Under the pieces are notes generated by a model. It searched no databases. It was not told the DNA's origin and saw only the letters and a list, made by a program, of their open reading frames with translations. A stretch of DNA of 64,000 bases, from NCBI GenBank assembly GCA_023238725.1, contig JAKKUS010000754.1:1-64000 (forward strand). Reading direction: 5' to 3'. Made by a program: the position numbers and the translations under genes. Origin of the DNA: Scortum barcoo. Taxonomy: Eukaryota > Chordata > Actinopteri > Centrarchiformes > Terapontidae. Shown here piece after piece: positions 14,668 through 26,868 of this stretch (position 1 is the first letter of the stretch; every line of letters starts with the position of its first letter).

Positions 14668-15022
14668 AAATAGTCCCCCTGTCTTCCTCTCCTCCTCCCT
14701 CCTATTATTTTGTCTTTCTGTTTCTTCTCCCTGTTTTTACATCTTCCTCATCCATATTTTCCAACCTTTCCTTCATTTTCTTCTGTTCCCTTTATTCCAT
14801 AATTCCTCTCTTTATTCTCCTGGTTGTTTCCCTCCTTTCCTCTCCTTTTTCTTTTTATTCATCTCCTCTTGCTCACACCAACTCTTTTGCCCTCTTCTTT
14901 CATCTTCTGGTCTTTCCTCTTCCTCTAACTCCGTTTCTTTACCCTTTTTTTCCCCTCCTCCTCTCACTTATCTCTTTTCCCCTCCTTGGCTGTGCTGTTT
15001 TCTCCTCCTCCGCCTCATTTGG
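14668..15022. repeat. Long polypyrimidine tract (about 350 bp)
   Basis: The plus strand is dominated by C and T (CCTCCTCC, TTTCTTCTCC, CCTTTTTTTCCCC) with only scattered purines. The continuous plus-strand frame across it encodes almost only Phe, Leu, Ser and Pro. That is a by-product of pyrimidine codons and not evidence of a membrane protein. Confidence 0.8.
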
Positions 15023-15344
15023 GGACTCGTGACTCGTTACGTTGAGCTTCAGGTGATGTGACTTTATTGTAAGTCAAACAGAGGCGTCTCTTCCTCTCTC
15101 CCATATGTAACTATCATCAGTGGGGAGTGTACGAAATGTGACAAACAATAAAATCCTCGGGTAAATAACTAAAACACACAGACACACACACGTTAACAGC
15201 AGCACAGGGATGACTCACAGTCTTCAAGCAGCCAAATAAAAATGAAATAATCACTATATCACTTACGTTTACGGCCGTATCCTAAATTGTTCCTTCTTTA
15301 TCTGTTCTTCATTCTGAATGTTAAATGCTATCACCACAGTGCTC

Positions 15345-15378
15345 CAAACACACACACAAACACACACACACACACAGG
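15345..15378. repeat. (CA)n microsatellite
   Basis: A short interrupted ACACAC run (one AACACAC interruption), flanked by unique sequence. Confidence 0.85.
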
Positions 15379-17392
15379 CAATCTGCTGGAGACTGGAGGT
15401 TCATACATTTTTAAACTGCAGTGTTGTCAGCCTCTCTTCAGCCTCCGTCTGCTCTCCCTCTTACCCCTCTTTCTCTTTCCTTTCTGTGTTTCTTCTTCTT
15501 CCTAAGCAAAAGGTCACATGTTTTCTTTTGGACTGATGAATCGATGCTAATGAACGAAGGGGACAGCCCTTCCAAGAAAAAAAAAAGGCAGCATCAGTCA
15601 TTTATGGAAATGGTTCCACATGACCTGTGTTTACATTTACCAGGTAAAGGACTTGAAGTTAACGTGTAAGTGACTCCTCTTTGTCAGGAGCAAAAAGCAG
15701 AAATGGTAGGTGAGGACGACGTCGGGCGGTTGGATATTTGTCCAATTGTGACTATAGTGTAGAAAAGCTTTGCAGATCCAGTGAAACTCTCATGCTGGGC
15801 CAAAAATAGGTTGATCTTAGAGCAGTATGCTCTAGTTGTTAGAGTTTGAGGTGTGCCATCACATTTTCCAGCTGGGCCTTAGTTAGATGGAGCTGAATTC
15901 TTTCTCCATGTGAGGAGAATCAGGCAAGCAACAAGTGTAGAGAGGCCCACAACTGCAGCTGTGTAAGTGGTGATCTTATTTGTTGGCCTTTTTGGGGGCT
16001 TTAGAGCTTCGGTTGCAAGCTTTAAATAGGAGAAAAAGAACTGAATTCACTCAAAGGCTACAAGAAGCTCCTGGAAACATTTAGGTTGGAATGCTTTGTT
16101 GTGTTAGCTTTCTAGCTTCGGTCCTGTGAACCGTAGCTGGAGACCTCTGGTTCATTTAGGCTAATTCAATTGGCTTTAGTCTGGCTCATCAGTTAGCGGG
16201 TAGCTAACCTCTGCAGTTCAAACTCTGCTTTGATGAATGATCGGGTGATGTCATGGTAATGTTACATAAAAAAGATGCTTTATCACTTGGTGCAGCCAAA
16301 ACAGTACATGGCTCTTTTCACAGTCCCTGTACTTGAACCTGAGCTGATCTCGACACTTTCTTCACATAACTTCACATAACAAACCTGTCTTGTCATAACA
16401 ATTACTCAATGCATAAGATGCTGCAGAGAATCAATCAATGAATATACGAATCCCAAAATTGAAAATCGAATGACTAGTAACGAGGAACTAAAGTTATTAA
16501 ATAAATAAAGCTGATTCAAAAGTACAATATTAGCCTGTGTATTGTAGTTGAGTAAAGGTATAAATAGGCAGAAAATAAAAATATGTGTACTTTGCACTAT
16601 GTGTAAGTTGTACTTGAGTAAATGTACTTAGTAACCTTCCAACATTGCAGAAGTAACTGACTGACATGAATCAGTTCTTTGATTCAGGGGTTCTCATTTT
16701 CTTCAAAAAGCCGTTGTCTTGCGTTGGAATGACTCTTCAAACACAGCTAATGCAAAGAATCTGAGTTCATTAGAAGTCCTATACATGCAGCATCCCTGAC
16801 ATTATCCTCACAGTCGGTCTTAATCAAGTACAGGTTCTTTCATTCGTCTCCATTAATCGATTTGCTGTTGACCGCGGTGTAAATGTAAACCGGGATGTGG
16901 TCATTACATCAGTATGGCCATTTCTGCTGACTTGTCGACATCGCCTGTGAAGAGCGTGACCTTATGACACGACCATCAGCAGCCGAGCTACAATGGTCTC
17001 CGTTGTGCGGGCAGGATACACCGCTCGCTGAGTCACATTTCGCCACAGCATGTCGAAACAATTAATACCTGTTCTCCTAGGTTTGTGAGACGGTGTTGTG
17101 TTTAGGCTCAGCATGCTGGATGTCTCATTTCAGAGGTGACGTAATCCAGCTCTTGTAACATAAACATGAACGTTTTTCTTATGTTTTCATACTTTACACT
17201 TCACTTCACTTCTGAAGAAAAGCAAATCTCAAGTTTCCCATCATGTCTAATTCAAAATCTAAGCTCTTATAACTTTCTAAATGGTTTGTAACAGCTGTGG
17301 TTTTTCTTCTGTCACCTCTTGAGGGACTGAGGTAACAAGATTAAAGAGTCTATAGTCCTGCCAAACTCTCTGTCAGGATGCTTTGAGATGAT

Positions 17393-17506
<114 letters not shown>

Positions 17507-17569
17507 AATTATTATAGATTAAATAAAAATAGTAAAAGGAGCTGCTACAACAGGCTGCCACTAGAAGGG

Positions 17570-18035
17570 TCCCATTTTTAATAAATGCTAACATCAACAT
17601 GCTAACAATTGCCAAGACAAAGTTCAGAAGGTGATGTTCACCATATTTACTGTCTTAGTTTACTGTGTTAGCAAGCAGACATTTGTTAATTAGCATAAGA
17701 CATTACCTTTGGAGCAATTTGGTCATAAACCAATGATTGTTAGACAAAAACTTTTTTTATAACCTCATGATGGTGGAAAAGTCAGGGGTTCACCAAAGTG
17801 ATACCAAGGGACCGTGAATGTGTGTGCAATATTTAAGGGAAAACTGTCCAGTAGTTTTTGGTTCCAGTAGTTTGAACCAAAGATTCCAACCTCATGGTGT
17901 CACTAGAGCAAAAGCCATAAGATCATCAGGTCATTCAAATTCAACATCTGGGGAACATGAATGTTTCACAGCAATCCATCCAATAGTTATGTAAATATTT
18001 CATTTTAGACCAAAGAGGTAGACCAAAACAGCAAA
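17570..18035 (+). repeat. Percomorph dispersed repeat, copy A (plus orientation)
   Basis: The landmarks of an anonymous fish repeat follow in order: ACATCAACATGCTAACAATT; TTTGGTCATAAACCAATG; CTCATGATGGTGGAAAAG; AAGTCAGGGGTTCACCAAAG; CCTCATGGTGTCACTAGAG; GGGGAACATGAATGTTTCAC; CAATCCATCCAATAGTTATG; GACCAAAGAGGTAGACC. Further copies lie at 30130, 33180, 60090 and 63580. No coding capacity is evident. Confidence 0.8.
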
Positions 18036-18311
18036 AAAACAAAACCCTAGAAATTATAATTGATTCTAATTTGCATTTGATTTACACATTAATAGCATCA
18101 CTACAGTAGCCTTCAGTTATCTCAGGAATATCTCAAAGTATGGATGTTTTCTATCTCAGTCAAATTTGGAAACACCCACTGTTTTTTATCACCAGCAGAC
18201 TAGATTACCTGACCCGACTGGTGTGTGTTGCACTGGTCCCTGCACATGAAGATTCACTTCTGTAATGTTGGGGTGGTTTCTGGATTTTTTTATGTTAAAG
18301 TGAACATTTTC

Positions 18312-18385
18312 CTGTTTGTCAGGAGCAGGTCTTCGTGCTGGGATTTGAACTGATGACCTTTCGCTTACAAGCCGTCAAGTTTGAA
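18312..18385 (-). repeat. Possible tRNA-derived SINE head (remnant)
   Basis: On the minus strand the sequence contains GGCTTGTAAGCGAAAGGTC and then AGTTCAAATCCCAGC. The second resembles a tRNA B box with its T arm, and the first an anticodon-arm region. The 5' half of a tRNA cloverleaf is not recognisable, so this is more likely a decayed tRNA-derived SINE than a functional tRNA gene. Confidence 0.4.
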
Positions 18386-19995
18386 AGAGTCTGTTGTCAT
18401 GTTCTGCTGAGTGTCTGTCCCTGGGTAAACAGTTTTAAATAGGAGGGGACATTCCTTCAGTGTTTTTAACAGGGCTGTAATAGAAACTGCATGACGCACT
18501 GATTGTTTTCCACCTTCAGCTCAGCTAAGACCTTAGTGGTGGTGCTGCAGATGAGTTTAGCTGAATCAAGAAGACATCCTCAAATTTTGACAGTTCATTT
18601 AGATGTTGAAAAGACCCGTTCTTCACCTTTGCAAATTTTACACTTCTAAGCACAAAATCTGTATTAAAAATATGCCTTAACACCTTCTGGAAAATGGTCT
18701 TTTATTGAAACTTCCTACTTGTTGTGCAGCCCAGATACCAGTGGACCAGTGGCTTACTTTGTAAGTATTGACTTCATTTGAATGACTCACAGATGTTGTA
18801 TACAAGTTTTTTTGTGGAAACTTTCTCAGAGCTCCAAGTTCGCAAGTCTTGATGTTGGCTAGCATTTTCATTTTCAGTTGCTTAGCAACAGTGATCTTGG
18901 TCTTAGGTCTTATGGTGTCCTTCCTTGTTTAGGCAAAGGGACTGAGCCGCATAACACTGTTGAGTAAGGGGGGGCTGCTGGAGGTTTAATAATCAGTGTT
19001 ATTACAGATGTGATTCAGAGCTGAGTTAAACTTTAAGTCAGTTTTTCAAATTGAAAAATAAGGCCTTCAACCTAAACGACAAATTACACAGTTTGTCACA
19101 CGACACACACAAGATTTTAATGATCTGAAGTTCAGGAGGATCAGGAGGATCTCTTCCAAAATAGTTCCAAATCAGTGTTAAAAAAGAAATCTGTTATTTG
19201 ATGCGACAATGCTACAGTAAGACTAAGTTATGTTTAGGGAAAGATCATGGTTTAGGTGAAAATACTATAATAAAATACTTTATTAAGGTTGAGGGGCATC
19301 CATCAGCATGGTTAAGGTAATGTCAACAGTCATGCTTTAAAAAACACAAAATTGACTCTATAATAACGTCACCTGACGTACTTCTTTACTCCTGTCCAAT
19401 GGTAGCTAGAGGGCATAGCCACTTCAAAATAAGAGGGGCACTAAAAATTGTTTATTCAGTTCCAACACAGACAGTGAACCAGCAGGTTGTTTTAGCCTTT
19501 GTATAGTCCCATCTGAGTCACGCTTTGATTTTGTACGTTCGTTACTCAGTGTCGTGATTCAAATCAGTGGCAGTGTACAGACTTCTGAGGTTACAGCACA
19601 AATATGTTAAAAATATGTTTTTTTATTTATTATTTATTCCTCTTTTGAAAAAGGAAAATATAGCTTCAGTATTACATTATTCAGTATTAATTTTTCCTCA
19701 AATTTCATTGTGGTTCTGGAAGACAACCCCCTCTGGCTCTCCTTAATATGAGAAATATTTGCATTTTGCTACACATCCGAGTGTTAAGTTTAAGTAAAAT
19801 CAAACGGGTAGACAAGGTACAGAGGAAATGTCTCTACTGTACTCTACTTTGTGTCAGGCTGTTTTTACTATCAGCAGTTATGGAATATGGTTACACACAC
19901 ACACACAGAAAGACACACCCTTTTCATTCTGTTGTCAAATTGATAGCAGTGATTACTGTTGTAAGGCCAGTGGACCCCGTTTAATTGATGCCAGC

Positions 19996-20031
<36 letters not shown>

Positions 20032-22455
20032 TTTGTTGTGAGCATTAGTGCTCACTGTGTATGTCCATCTTCATGTGAGTTGTGTATCTGTGTTCTGTAT
20101 CAGTGAGACCCATCCAATATATAAACATAATTCATTTTTGTAAGTGCCTTTCTTTGGTTCACTGGGAATTGTGGGAATTGCTGTCTCTGACTGGGAGCAT
20201 AGAGTCTTAGCAGATTGGTTTGAATCCTGTTGGCCTTTTCACATTCAGCCAATGGGGGCTGAGGGATCGTGCATGTTTCAGAGCATCTCTGCGACTGTTG
20301 GGGGGCACAGTTTGGTGCCGCTGTTGATGCTTATTTAGCGGAAAGAAACATAACACATGCATGTATAATGTCTCTGCACTGTAAGGGCCTTAGCACAGAG
20401 AGCGTGAGAGGTTTGTACTCTCAGTAAATCCATTGTTTGGGCTGGTGGCCTTTTAATGTCTCTGCCTGCGGTGCATTTTCCTATTAAACAAATCATGTGG
20501 AACAAAATGAAAGACTGAGCTGTCCATTACGTGGAGTGATGTCACTGTCCTGCTGACTCCGCCATGTTGGCCTCAGTAATATTCAGTCAGGGAGAGGCTG
20601 AACAAACATATTCTGCATTGCTGTAACTATCACAGAAGCAGTAGCGTTTAATAATTAAGGAGAACATCAGAACACAGAGTCAAGAGAATACTTACTAATG
20701 AAAAACAAGAGTTAAAACAAAAGTATGCAACTTATTTAAAAATTACTTGTATCTCATATCTTATATCTCATATCTTGCTAGTAGTACATGAGACAGATAA
20801 TCTGTGATAAATATCAGGCTCCTCTGGCTCAACCTGTTGCCTCTAAGTTCATTTGATAAGAATCTACTACCCGAATCAATGAATAATTTTCAAAATAAGA
20901 CCACTTTTTTCCTAATCTGAATGACTGTTGCTGTTGCATTAAGCATTTATTTTGAATTTAAATAATTTTTTTTTTTTTTCAAGTCCAGAGTTTGTCTTGT
21001 TTTGCGCATGATCTTCTGCGTGGCGAAGAAAAGAAACTAAGCTCAAATATATCAGCAGATTAAAGATCAAGTTAGATTAAGAGGCCAATATGAGCTGTTG
21101 AAAGAGTGTTTTTGCTTCTGTGATTCAGTTGATGTTGTTGAGTAACGGTCTAACTGAGTCAAAGCTCAGTGCATCGAGCAAGACGACAACACAGTGTGTA
21201 AGCAGAAGCTCTCAGTGCCCGGAGCCCCACCCAGGTATCAGCTGCCTCCAGACAGTAGATCAAACATTATAACCAGTGCAGAATGGCTGGAGGATAACGG
21301 AGAATGGGAGAAATTCTCAATTTCTGACATCCGCACTCAGCCAAATAACAAAGAGAAATGAATACATTCTGATGTATAAGAATATAGTCTCTTGCTATCG
21401 GTGTTTCCTCACAGAACAGGCGATAGATCTTGTTTTGTCATGGTAACTATCGGCGTTGTGGTCAGGTGGCCTTTAACGTCGCCTAAAGGTCACCAACATG
21501 AGCTGCATGATGCTTCAGCGCCTGGACACATGTAGACTCCAAACCAGCTGAGAGAGGGCCGGAGACCTTTTTCTTTATTTATTTAAGCTTTTTTTCAACC
21601 ATTGCTCTCCAGTCACACGCTTTTATCATCTGCTATCCACTATCATTTGTCTTCCACCATCCAAAACATACACATATACACACAGTAACGTCTAAAAATG
21701 CACTAATAAAATTTACTGTGTGTACAATTTTTATAAAACAAGACATTAAACGTAAACACATTTCATTTCATTTATTTTTTTTACTAATTTTATCTACCAT
21801 AAAATCTCAAATGTCCTTGACAAGTTAATAATTATTAGTTAATAATCTAAAGGCTCTCCAGTAGTCGTTTATGCTTTTGGCACACACAAACACACGAAGT
21901 CTCCCAGTTGTATAACTGAAGTAACATATAGTACAGATAGATTGACAGAGTAGATGATGGAGGTATGATTTTATAAAATTTACACAATATATCTGATTAT
22001 GGTAACTGTCATGGAAGCAATCTCCTATAAATATACAAGATCATTTGGTAACCATGGTAACATGCATGCGTATGAGCACGTGAATGAAGGGATTTCCCCT
22101 GATACATCAGACAACAGAAAGGAGTCACACACAGGATGGGCTTGCATCCTACTTGATGCAATTTGGCAGTTCCTGTGTTCATTTATTCATTACTTTTGTG
22201 ATACCAGAGGAATGGACGTTACTGCCTCCAGCTGAACGGTAGTCAGTAAAGTGCTGCATGACTTGCTGAATTTGATTTCTCCTCATGGGTCTGTGCAGCC
22301 CGATAAAGACCCAGTCACACCAGCATTTCAAAGTGAAATTTAACGAGATTCGTTCATTTTAATGGAAAAATGCACTTGCACGTGGAATTGTCGTAAATCC
22401 ACACAAATGTTTCATGTTCAAATCAAAATTTTCAAATTAATTAAGTCCAAAATTA
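18386..22455. other. Noncoding DNA, no gene recognised
   Basis: No exon is recognised. The stretch contains (CA)n at about 19893-19908, a clean (TG)n run at about 19994-20031 and a poly-T run at 20967-20981. Open frames over the CA/TG runs encode Thr-His or Cys-Val repeats and are artefacts. Confidence 0.55.
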
Positions 22456-22692
22456 AGTCCAAAATCACAAACATCGTTTTCCTCGGAGAGGCTTTACAGA
22501 TCTGTACAGTTTTGACACCCTCTGTCCTTAGACCCTCGAACCAAGTCAGGAAAAACTTCAAAAAACCCTTTATGGGAAAAAGAAGAAACCTGAGGAAGAG
22601 CCACAGATGAGGGATCCCTCTCCCTGGGATGGACAGACGTGCAATAGATGCTTAGATGCCACATGTACAGAGAACATCATCAATCATATATA
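22456..22692 (+). repeat. CCTCGGAG/AAAAACTTC repeat family, copy 1
   Basis: The block shares long near-identical segments with 42376-42605 (same orientation) and 46575-46748 (opposite). Landmarks are AATCACAAACATCG, CCTCGGAGAGGCTTTACAG, CAGGAAAAACTTC, AAACCCTTTATGGGAAAAAG, CTGAGGAAGAGCCACAG, ATGAGGGATCCCTCTC, GATGGACAGACGTGCAATAG and ACATGTACAGAGAACATCAT. The family is unassigned. It looks like a dispersed teleost repeat with no protein of its own. Confidence 0.85.
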
Positions 22693-24087
22693 GGGCAGTT
22701 ATACATGCTGAGTTCATGGGTTTAGTGCATGTATGAGGTATGTTGAGTGTGAATTTGGAAAATTGTAACATGCATATTTGTGCCATTCACCAACAGCAAG
22801 CTTTCCTGGAAACGGAGGAGCAGAGAGCCAGTCTTTACTTCAAAATGGAGTCAGCTATTGTAGCTTATTAGCTGTGTTGCACCATTCACTTTTATTTAAC
22901 CTCCATAACTGCACACAGTGACGACACATAACTGATGGTCTTTTGAACAGTGTGGATGCACTATTGTCCTGTTGGTGACAGAGCCATCTGACAGTAAGCA
23001 CCAAGAGCCTTTAACAGCTTTGTATGTTGAATAATTCAATGATGGACAATAGTGAGAACCAAATGCCACGGAGGAGATGACGGCCCAGTTCAGGGGATTA
23101 AGGAAGATGTTTGAAGAGCTATTGTGACTAACTTGTCTTTGCATGTTCCTGCCTGGCTAGAGAGTTAGAGGTTAGCTCGCTTGTTCCGGTAGCTCACCAT
23201 GTCGCCCTGACAGCGCTCACTGTGTCAAGCTTCTAGAACCAAATATTTCACAAAGACACGCTGATGAATTATGTGCCTTATTTTCCTTGGTCTGAATGAA
23301 ATGATCTACAGGTGCAACAGTGATCAACCTTTCACATATTACTTTATAATCAGTTGAACTGAAATGCTTATCGTGTGAAGGAAAAGAAAGGAGAAGGAAG
23401 AGTCAGAAGCAGAGTATGTATCCTTTTATCCTCCCTCCATCTGCTTTGCTGGTGTCTCCTCATGATACCATCACGTTGGATGATTGACGCTTCTAATGAA
23501 GCTGTGATGGTTGCCGGCCAGCTGAACACACACTGCTGCTACGATGTCGCTCAGGGCAGACTGACAGAAGTTTAGCACGGAAATGTTTGTTTCCTTCTAA
23601 CAGATTGTAGCTGTACACAGCTGCTGTAGAGGTAGTACTACTGATTGGCTGTAGTTTGTATCAGCGTCTGGAGCCAGAGGACTATGATTTGGATTTGATT
23701 GTAAGACTAGATGAAGAGATCCCCCCCTCCCTTCCAGGTATATTCATTTGAAATAGAATATTTTAGTGGGAATGCCAGCAGCTCCAACCACGGCCCCACT
23801 GAGTCAACATCAACTGGTAAATTTGTTTTAGTTTATTGACAACTTAAGTTGTCGATAGAGCTTTCAGCTTTCAAAATGTTGTAGAGTCGCAATTGTGTGG
23901 GCTTTGGATGACAAATCCAGACAGAGTGCACTTCCTCCATTCAAGAATTTACTTGGTGGTGTCCATTTTTTACTTACTTCCTGATTTACTACTGCAAACT
24001 ACACACACTTTCTCTCCCTCACACACACACACAGTTTCCTCCACCAACTTGACCTGAGGCTGTCCTGCTCTGCACTTACTGATAAGA

Positions 24088-24210
24088 GTGTGTGCTTGCG
24101 TGTGTGTGTGTGTGTGCATGTGTGTGCGTGTGTGTGTGTGTGCATGTGTGTGTGCGTGCATGCAAGTGTGTGCGTGCGTGTGTGCGTGTGTGTGTATGCG
24201 TGTGTGTCCA
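24088..24210. repeat. (TG)n microsatellite with GC/CATG interruptions
   Basis: About 120 bp of TGTGTG broken by GCGTG and GCATG steps. Frames on both strands encode CVCV or THTH dipeptides and are repeat artefacts. Alternating purine-pyrimidine DNA of this kind can adopt left-handed helix. Confidence 0.9.
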
Positions 24211-24314
24211 GCCCCACCTTCTCATTACACAGCGAGAGAGAGAAGCAGAAAATAGCAGAGAAGGAAGAGGGGAAAGCAGAAACGGAGAAACATCTGAGCT
24301 GCTTCTGGACGTCA

Positions 24315-25060
24315 GTAGGTAACTAACCAGCCAGTCAGTCAACTGTTGAGCTTAGTTAGGCTGTCAACCAGTCAGGACATCGGTTTGTCAGGCAGACCTG
24401 GACTGGTTTATCAGTCAGTGTACGTCAGTAGCTGAGCAGACAGTAAACGAGCCAGTCTGTCAGTGAGTCAGTCAGCTGCAAGCAACAAATAATCAACAAA
24501 TTAGTTAATTAACCGGTTAGTTGCTCATTTATAGTCAGCCAGTTATTTAGTTGGTAAAGGAGACTTTTAGTTAGTTGTCAGTCATTTAGTTAATCGGTTG
24601 GGAAGTTTCTCACTCATTCAGTTAGTCATTTGGATAGTCAGTCAGTTAGCTGGTTATCTGATCAGTTAGTATTTTAGTGAGTTAGTCATTTGGTCAGACC
24701 GGCAGCTCTTCAGTTTCTGTCATTTACTAGTTAATCATTTAGTTGTTGAGTTAGTCCGTTTTTAAATGAATAATTTCTTTAGTCTTTCAGTTTGAATCTT
24801 TTTTGTTAGTTGGTCAGTTTGTCAGTGAATCATTTCATCAGTCAGACAGAGCCGTTAAACCAGTCGTCCATCTATCCCTCCAGCCAGGCAGCGAGTTAGC
24901 TGGTCGGTGAGGGGAGTGGCTCTCCGCTCTGCTGCCTCCAGCTGAATGGTAGTCAGTCATCCCAGTCTCCCAGTCATCCAGCCTCCCACTCACTCAGGCA
25001 CGGCGTCACTCAGTCAGTCAGTCGGTCGGCCGGTCAGTCAGTCGGCGGGTGTAGATGCGG
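24315..25060. repeat. Degenerate GTCA / GTTA tetranucleotide tract (about 740 bp)
   Basis: CAGTCAGTC, GTTAGTTAG, AGTCAGTCAGC, CAGTCATTT and GTCGGTCGGCCGGTCAGTC occur throughout at roughly four-base spacing, decayed by many substitutions. It appears to be an old, expanded tetranucleotide satellite drifting between GTCA, GTTA and GTCG. No coding sense is evident. Confidence 0.65.
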
Positions 25061-25141
25061 GGCTGCTGCTCAGCTGCTGTGGACGGCTCGTATCTCCCTC
25101 AGGATCTCGCCCTGTTGAATCAGCTGAGGAGCCACTGGGAG
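25030..25141 (+). other. Candidate noncoding 5' exon (weak)
   Basis: A strong splice-donor match, CTGGGAG followed by GTAAGG, sits at 25141/25142 directly after the GTCA tract. The first coding exon of rab27b has an acceptor only 19 bases before its ATG, so that gene must have at least one noncoding exon upstream. This site is one possible place. No promoter elements were recognised and the start shown is arbitrary. Confidence 0.15.
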
Positions 25142-26824
25142 GTAAGGAGACTCAGTGGGATGTTTGTTCAGACAGTTTTGCAGAGTGCATTTCGGCATGT
25201 GACTGCAGGCTGCGGGGTGAACTGGGAGAGACAGGGAGGTTTTGTGTACGGACGTAAAGACAAAAACGCACAAGAACAAAGCAAAAAGTTTTTAACAGGG
25301 AAATGTGATCTGGTGCATCACCGGCTGTGGAATGTGATCACACCCTTTTCTGCAAGTTGATAACTGTATAGTGGCTGTGTGTTGTTGCAGCTACATCATC
25401 CGGGCAGCGCAGACTTTAGCTGGTCTGAGTTGTTTTAAGGGAGAACTTTTATCAGCTTTTTTTTTTTTTTTACATTACATCGGGAAACATGGCTCCAGTT
25501 AGACTTTGTTTAGCATCACCTGAAATGAGAAGCCGCTTTGGCAAAGTTATAATAAAGACACGCACCAGGAAAAGTAAGAAGTATAATGATATTTTGTCAG
25601 GCTTTTTTTTTTTTTTTTTTTTTTTAATGAAAGCAGTAGAAAAGATTAGCCTTAGCCTTTGGTAGACAAAATGACCCACTGATACCTTTACACACTGGGC
25701 CCTTATGCTAACACATAAACTTGAAGTTTCAGGAATTTCAAGAAGATTTGGCTCCTTTGAGACTGGTGGCAATGTCATATAGTGTAGATGCATCTCTTGA
25801 GAAGCGTGTAGGAACTTTAGGTATTGTTCTGACTGACTCCGAATGACTTGTCCTGGATCTCTTAGTAAGTTTCACAAGAAAAATGTATCGAAATGCGGTG
25901 ACTTTGATTTGAGAGCAGCTTTTAAGGGCTCTTTAAAGTAATGGTAAATATTCTCCTTACAGACAATAAATCTCAAAATACGTCCATTCTGCTGATAAAT
26001 GCTGTTGTAAAACCTCCATTGTTGAGGAACATCTTTGCACTGGGTGACATGTTCCTTCGTTAAAAATGACAGTGCCCACGTGTTTCAGGATGTAGCTGGT
26101 CCTTCTTAAATATTTCTCATTTTAAATTTTTCATGTTTTCAGTAGGAATAAATGGGCTGAAAACTACAAGCAATGTTATCAGTGAGTACTGAGACAGATT
26201 AAGGCATTGTTTTTTTTGCTGTTTTCATTGGATTTGTTGACAGTAAGAAAAATAGAGAATACCATCAGCCATGCCCTTTGGGGCAATGTGATTTCTCCTT
26301 TTTTCACTCAGTCCTTTCCTTTATCTTTCAAAAAGCTAATTTCTCCAGACCTCGTATGCATATAACACACTCTGTATGCTATTAAACATGCCAATGAGTG
26401 TAGAGATGTTGAATCAAGCTCTGGTTTATTAATAAATGCAATAAATTGAAATTCATTAACTGCTGAATTTGTACTCCAGTCAGGTGAGGTTTCTTTGATG
26501 TTTGGTGCATTTAATTATCATCCAGGGCACACTCTGTTATTTCACTGAACACTCTCTCAATGTGACACGTGAATTCGACTGGGAGCCTAACTCGCTGTGT
26601 AGACACAAAACAAAACCCACTCGAACTTAAACATTATTATTTTAAAACTGGTTTGACTGCTGAGGGGAAACAGTGTCACTTAAAGCCTGTAAGATGTTAG
26701 TCATCAGCTCCAGGGTCCACTGGATGTGACTGAAAGTTTCTGTGTCTTTGTTTATCGAGTCAGGCATGTGACATATTAGAAGTATAAAAACTCCCCTCTG
26801 TTTATTCATGGTGGAGGACAGAGA

Positions 26825-26868
26825 TGTGTGTGTGTTCGTGTGTGTGTGTGTGTGTGTGTTTGTGTGTG
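26825..26868. repeat. (TG)n microsatellite
   Basis: A TGTGTG run with one TTCG and one TTTG interruption. Confidence 0.85.

Larger units (their letters stand above)
9276..17392. other. Noncoding DNA, no gene recognised
   Basis: I see no exon with family resemblance. The stretch includes T-rich tracts (10456-10475, 10557-10590), purine-rich tracts (10740-10830, 11820-11990), a long pyrimidine tract (listed separately) and a (CA)n run near 15347-15377. A reading frame at 11905-12138 starts in the purine-rich tract and has no family resemblance. Confidence 0.55.

Noticed and set aside
14625..15032. 135-codon plus-strand frame resembling a multi-pass membrane protein
   Set aside because: It lies wholly in the polypyrimidine tract; Phe, Leu, Ser and Pro codons follow from C/T bias.
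18312..18385. Functional tRNA gene
   Set aside because: Only the anticodon-arm and T-arm-like parts are seen; no A box or acceptor stem, so it is treated as a SINE remnant.
23970..24342. His-Thr and Cys-Val repeat frames on both strands
   Set aside because: They are read-through of the TG/CA microsatellite.
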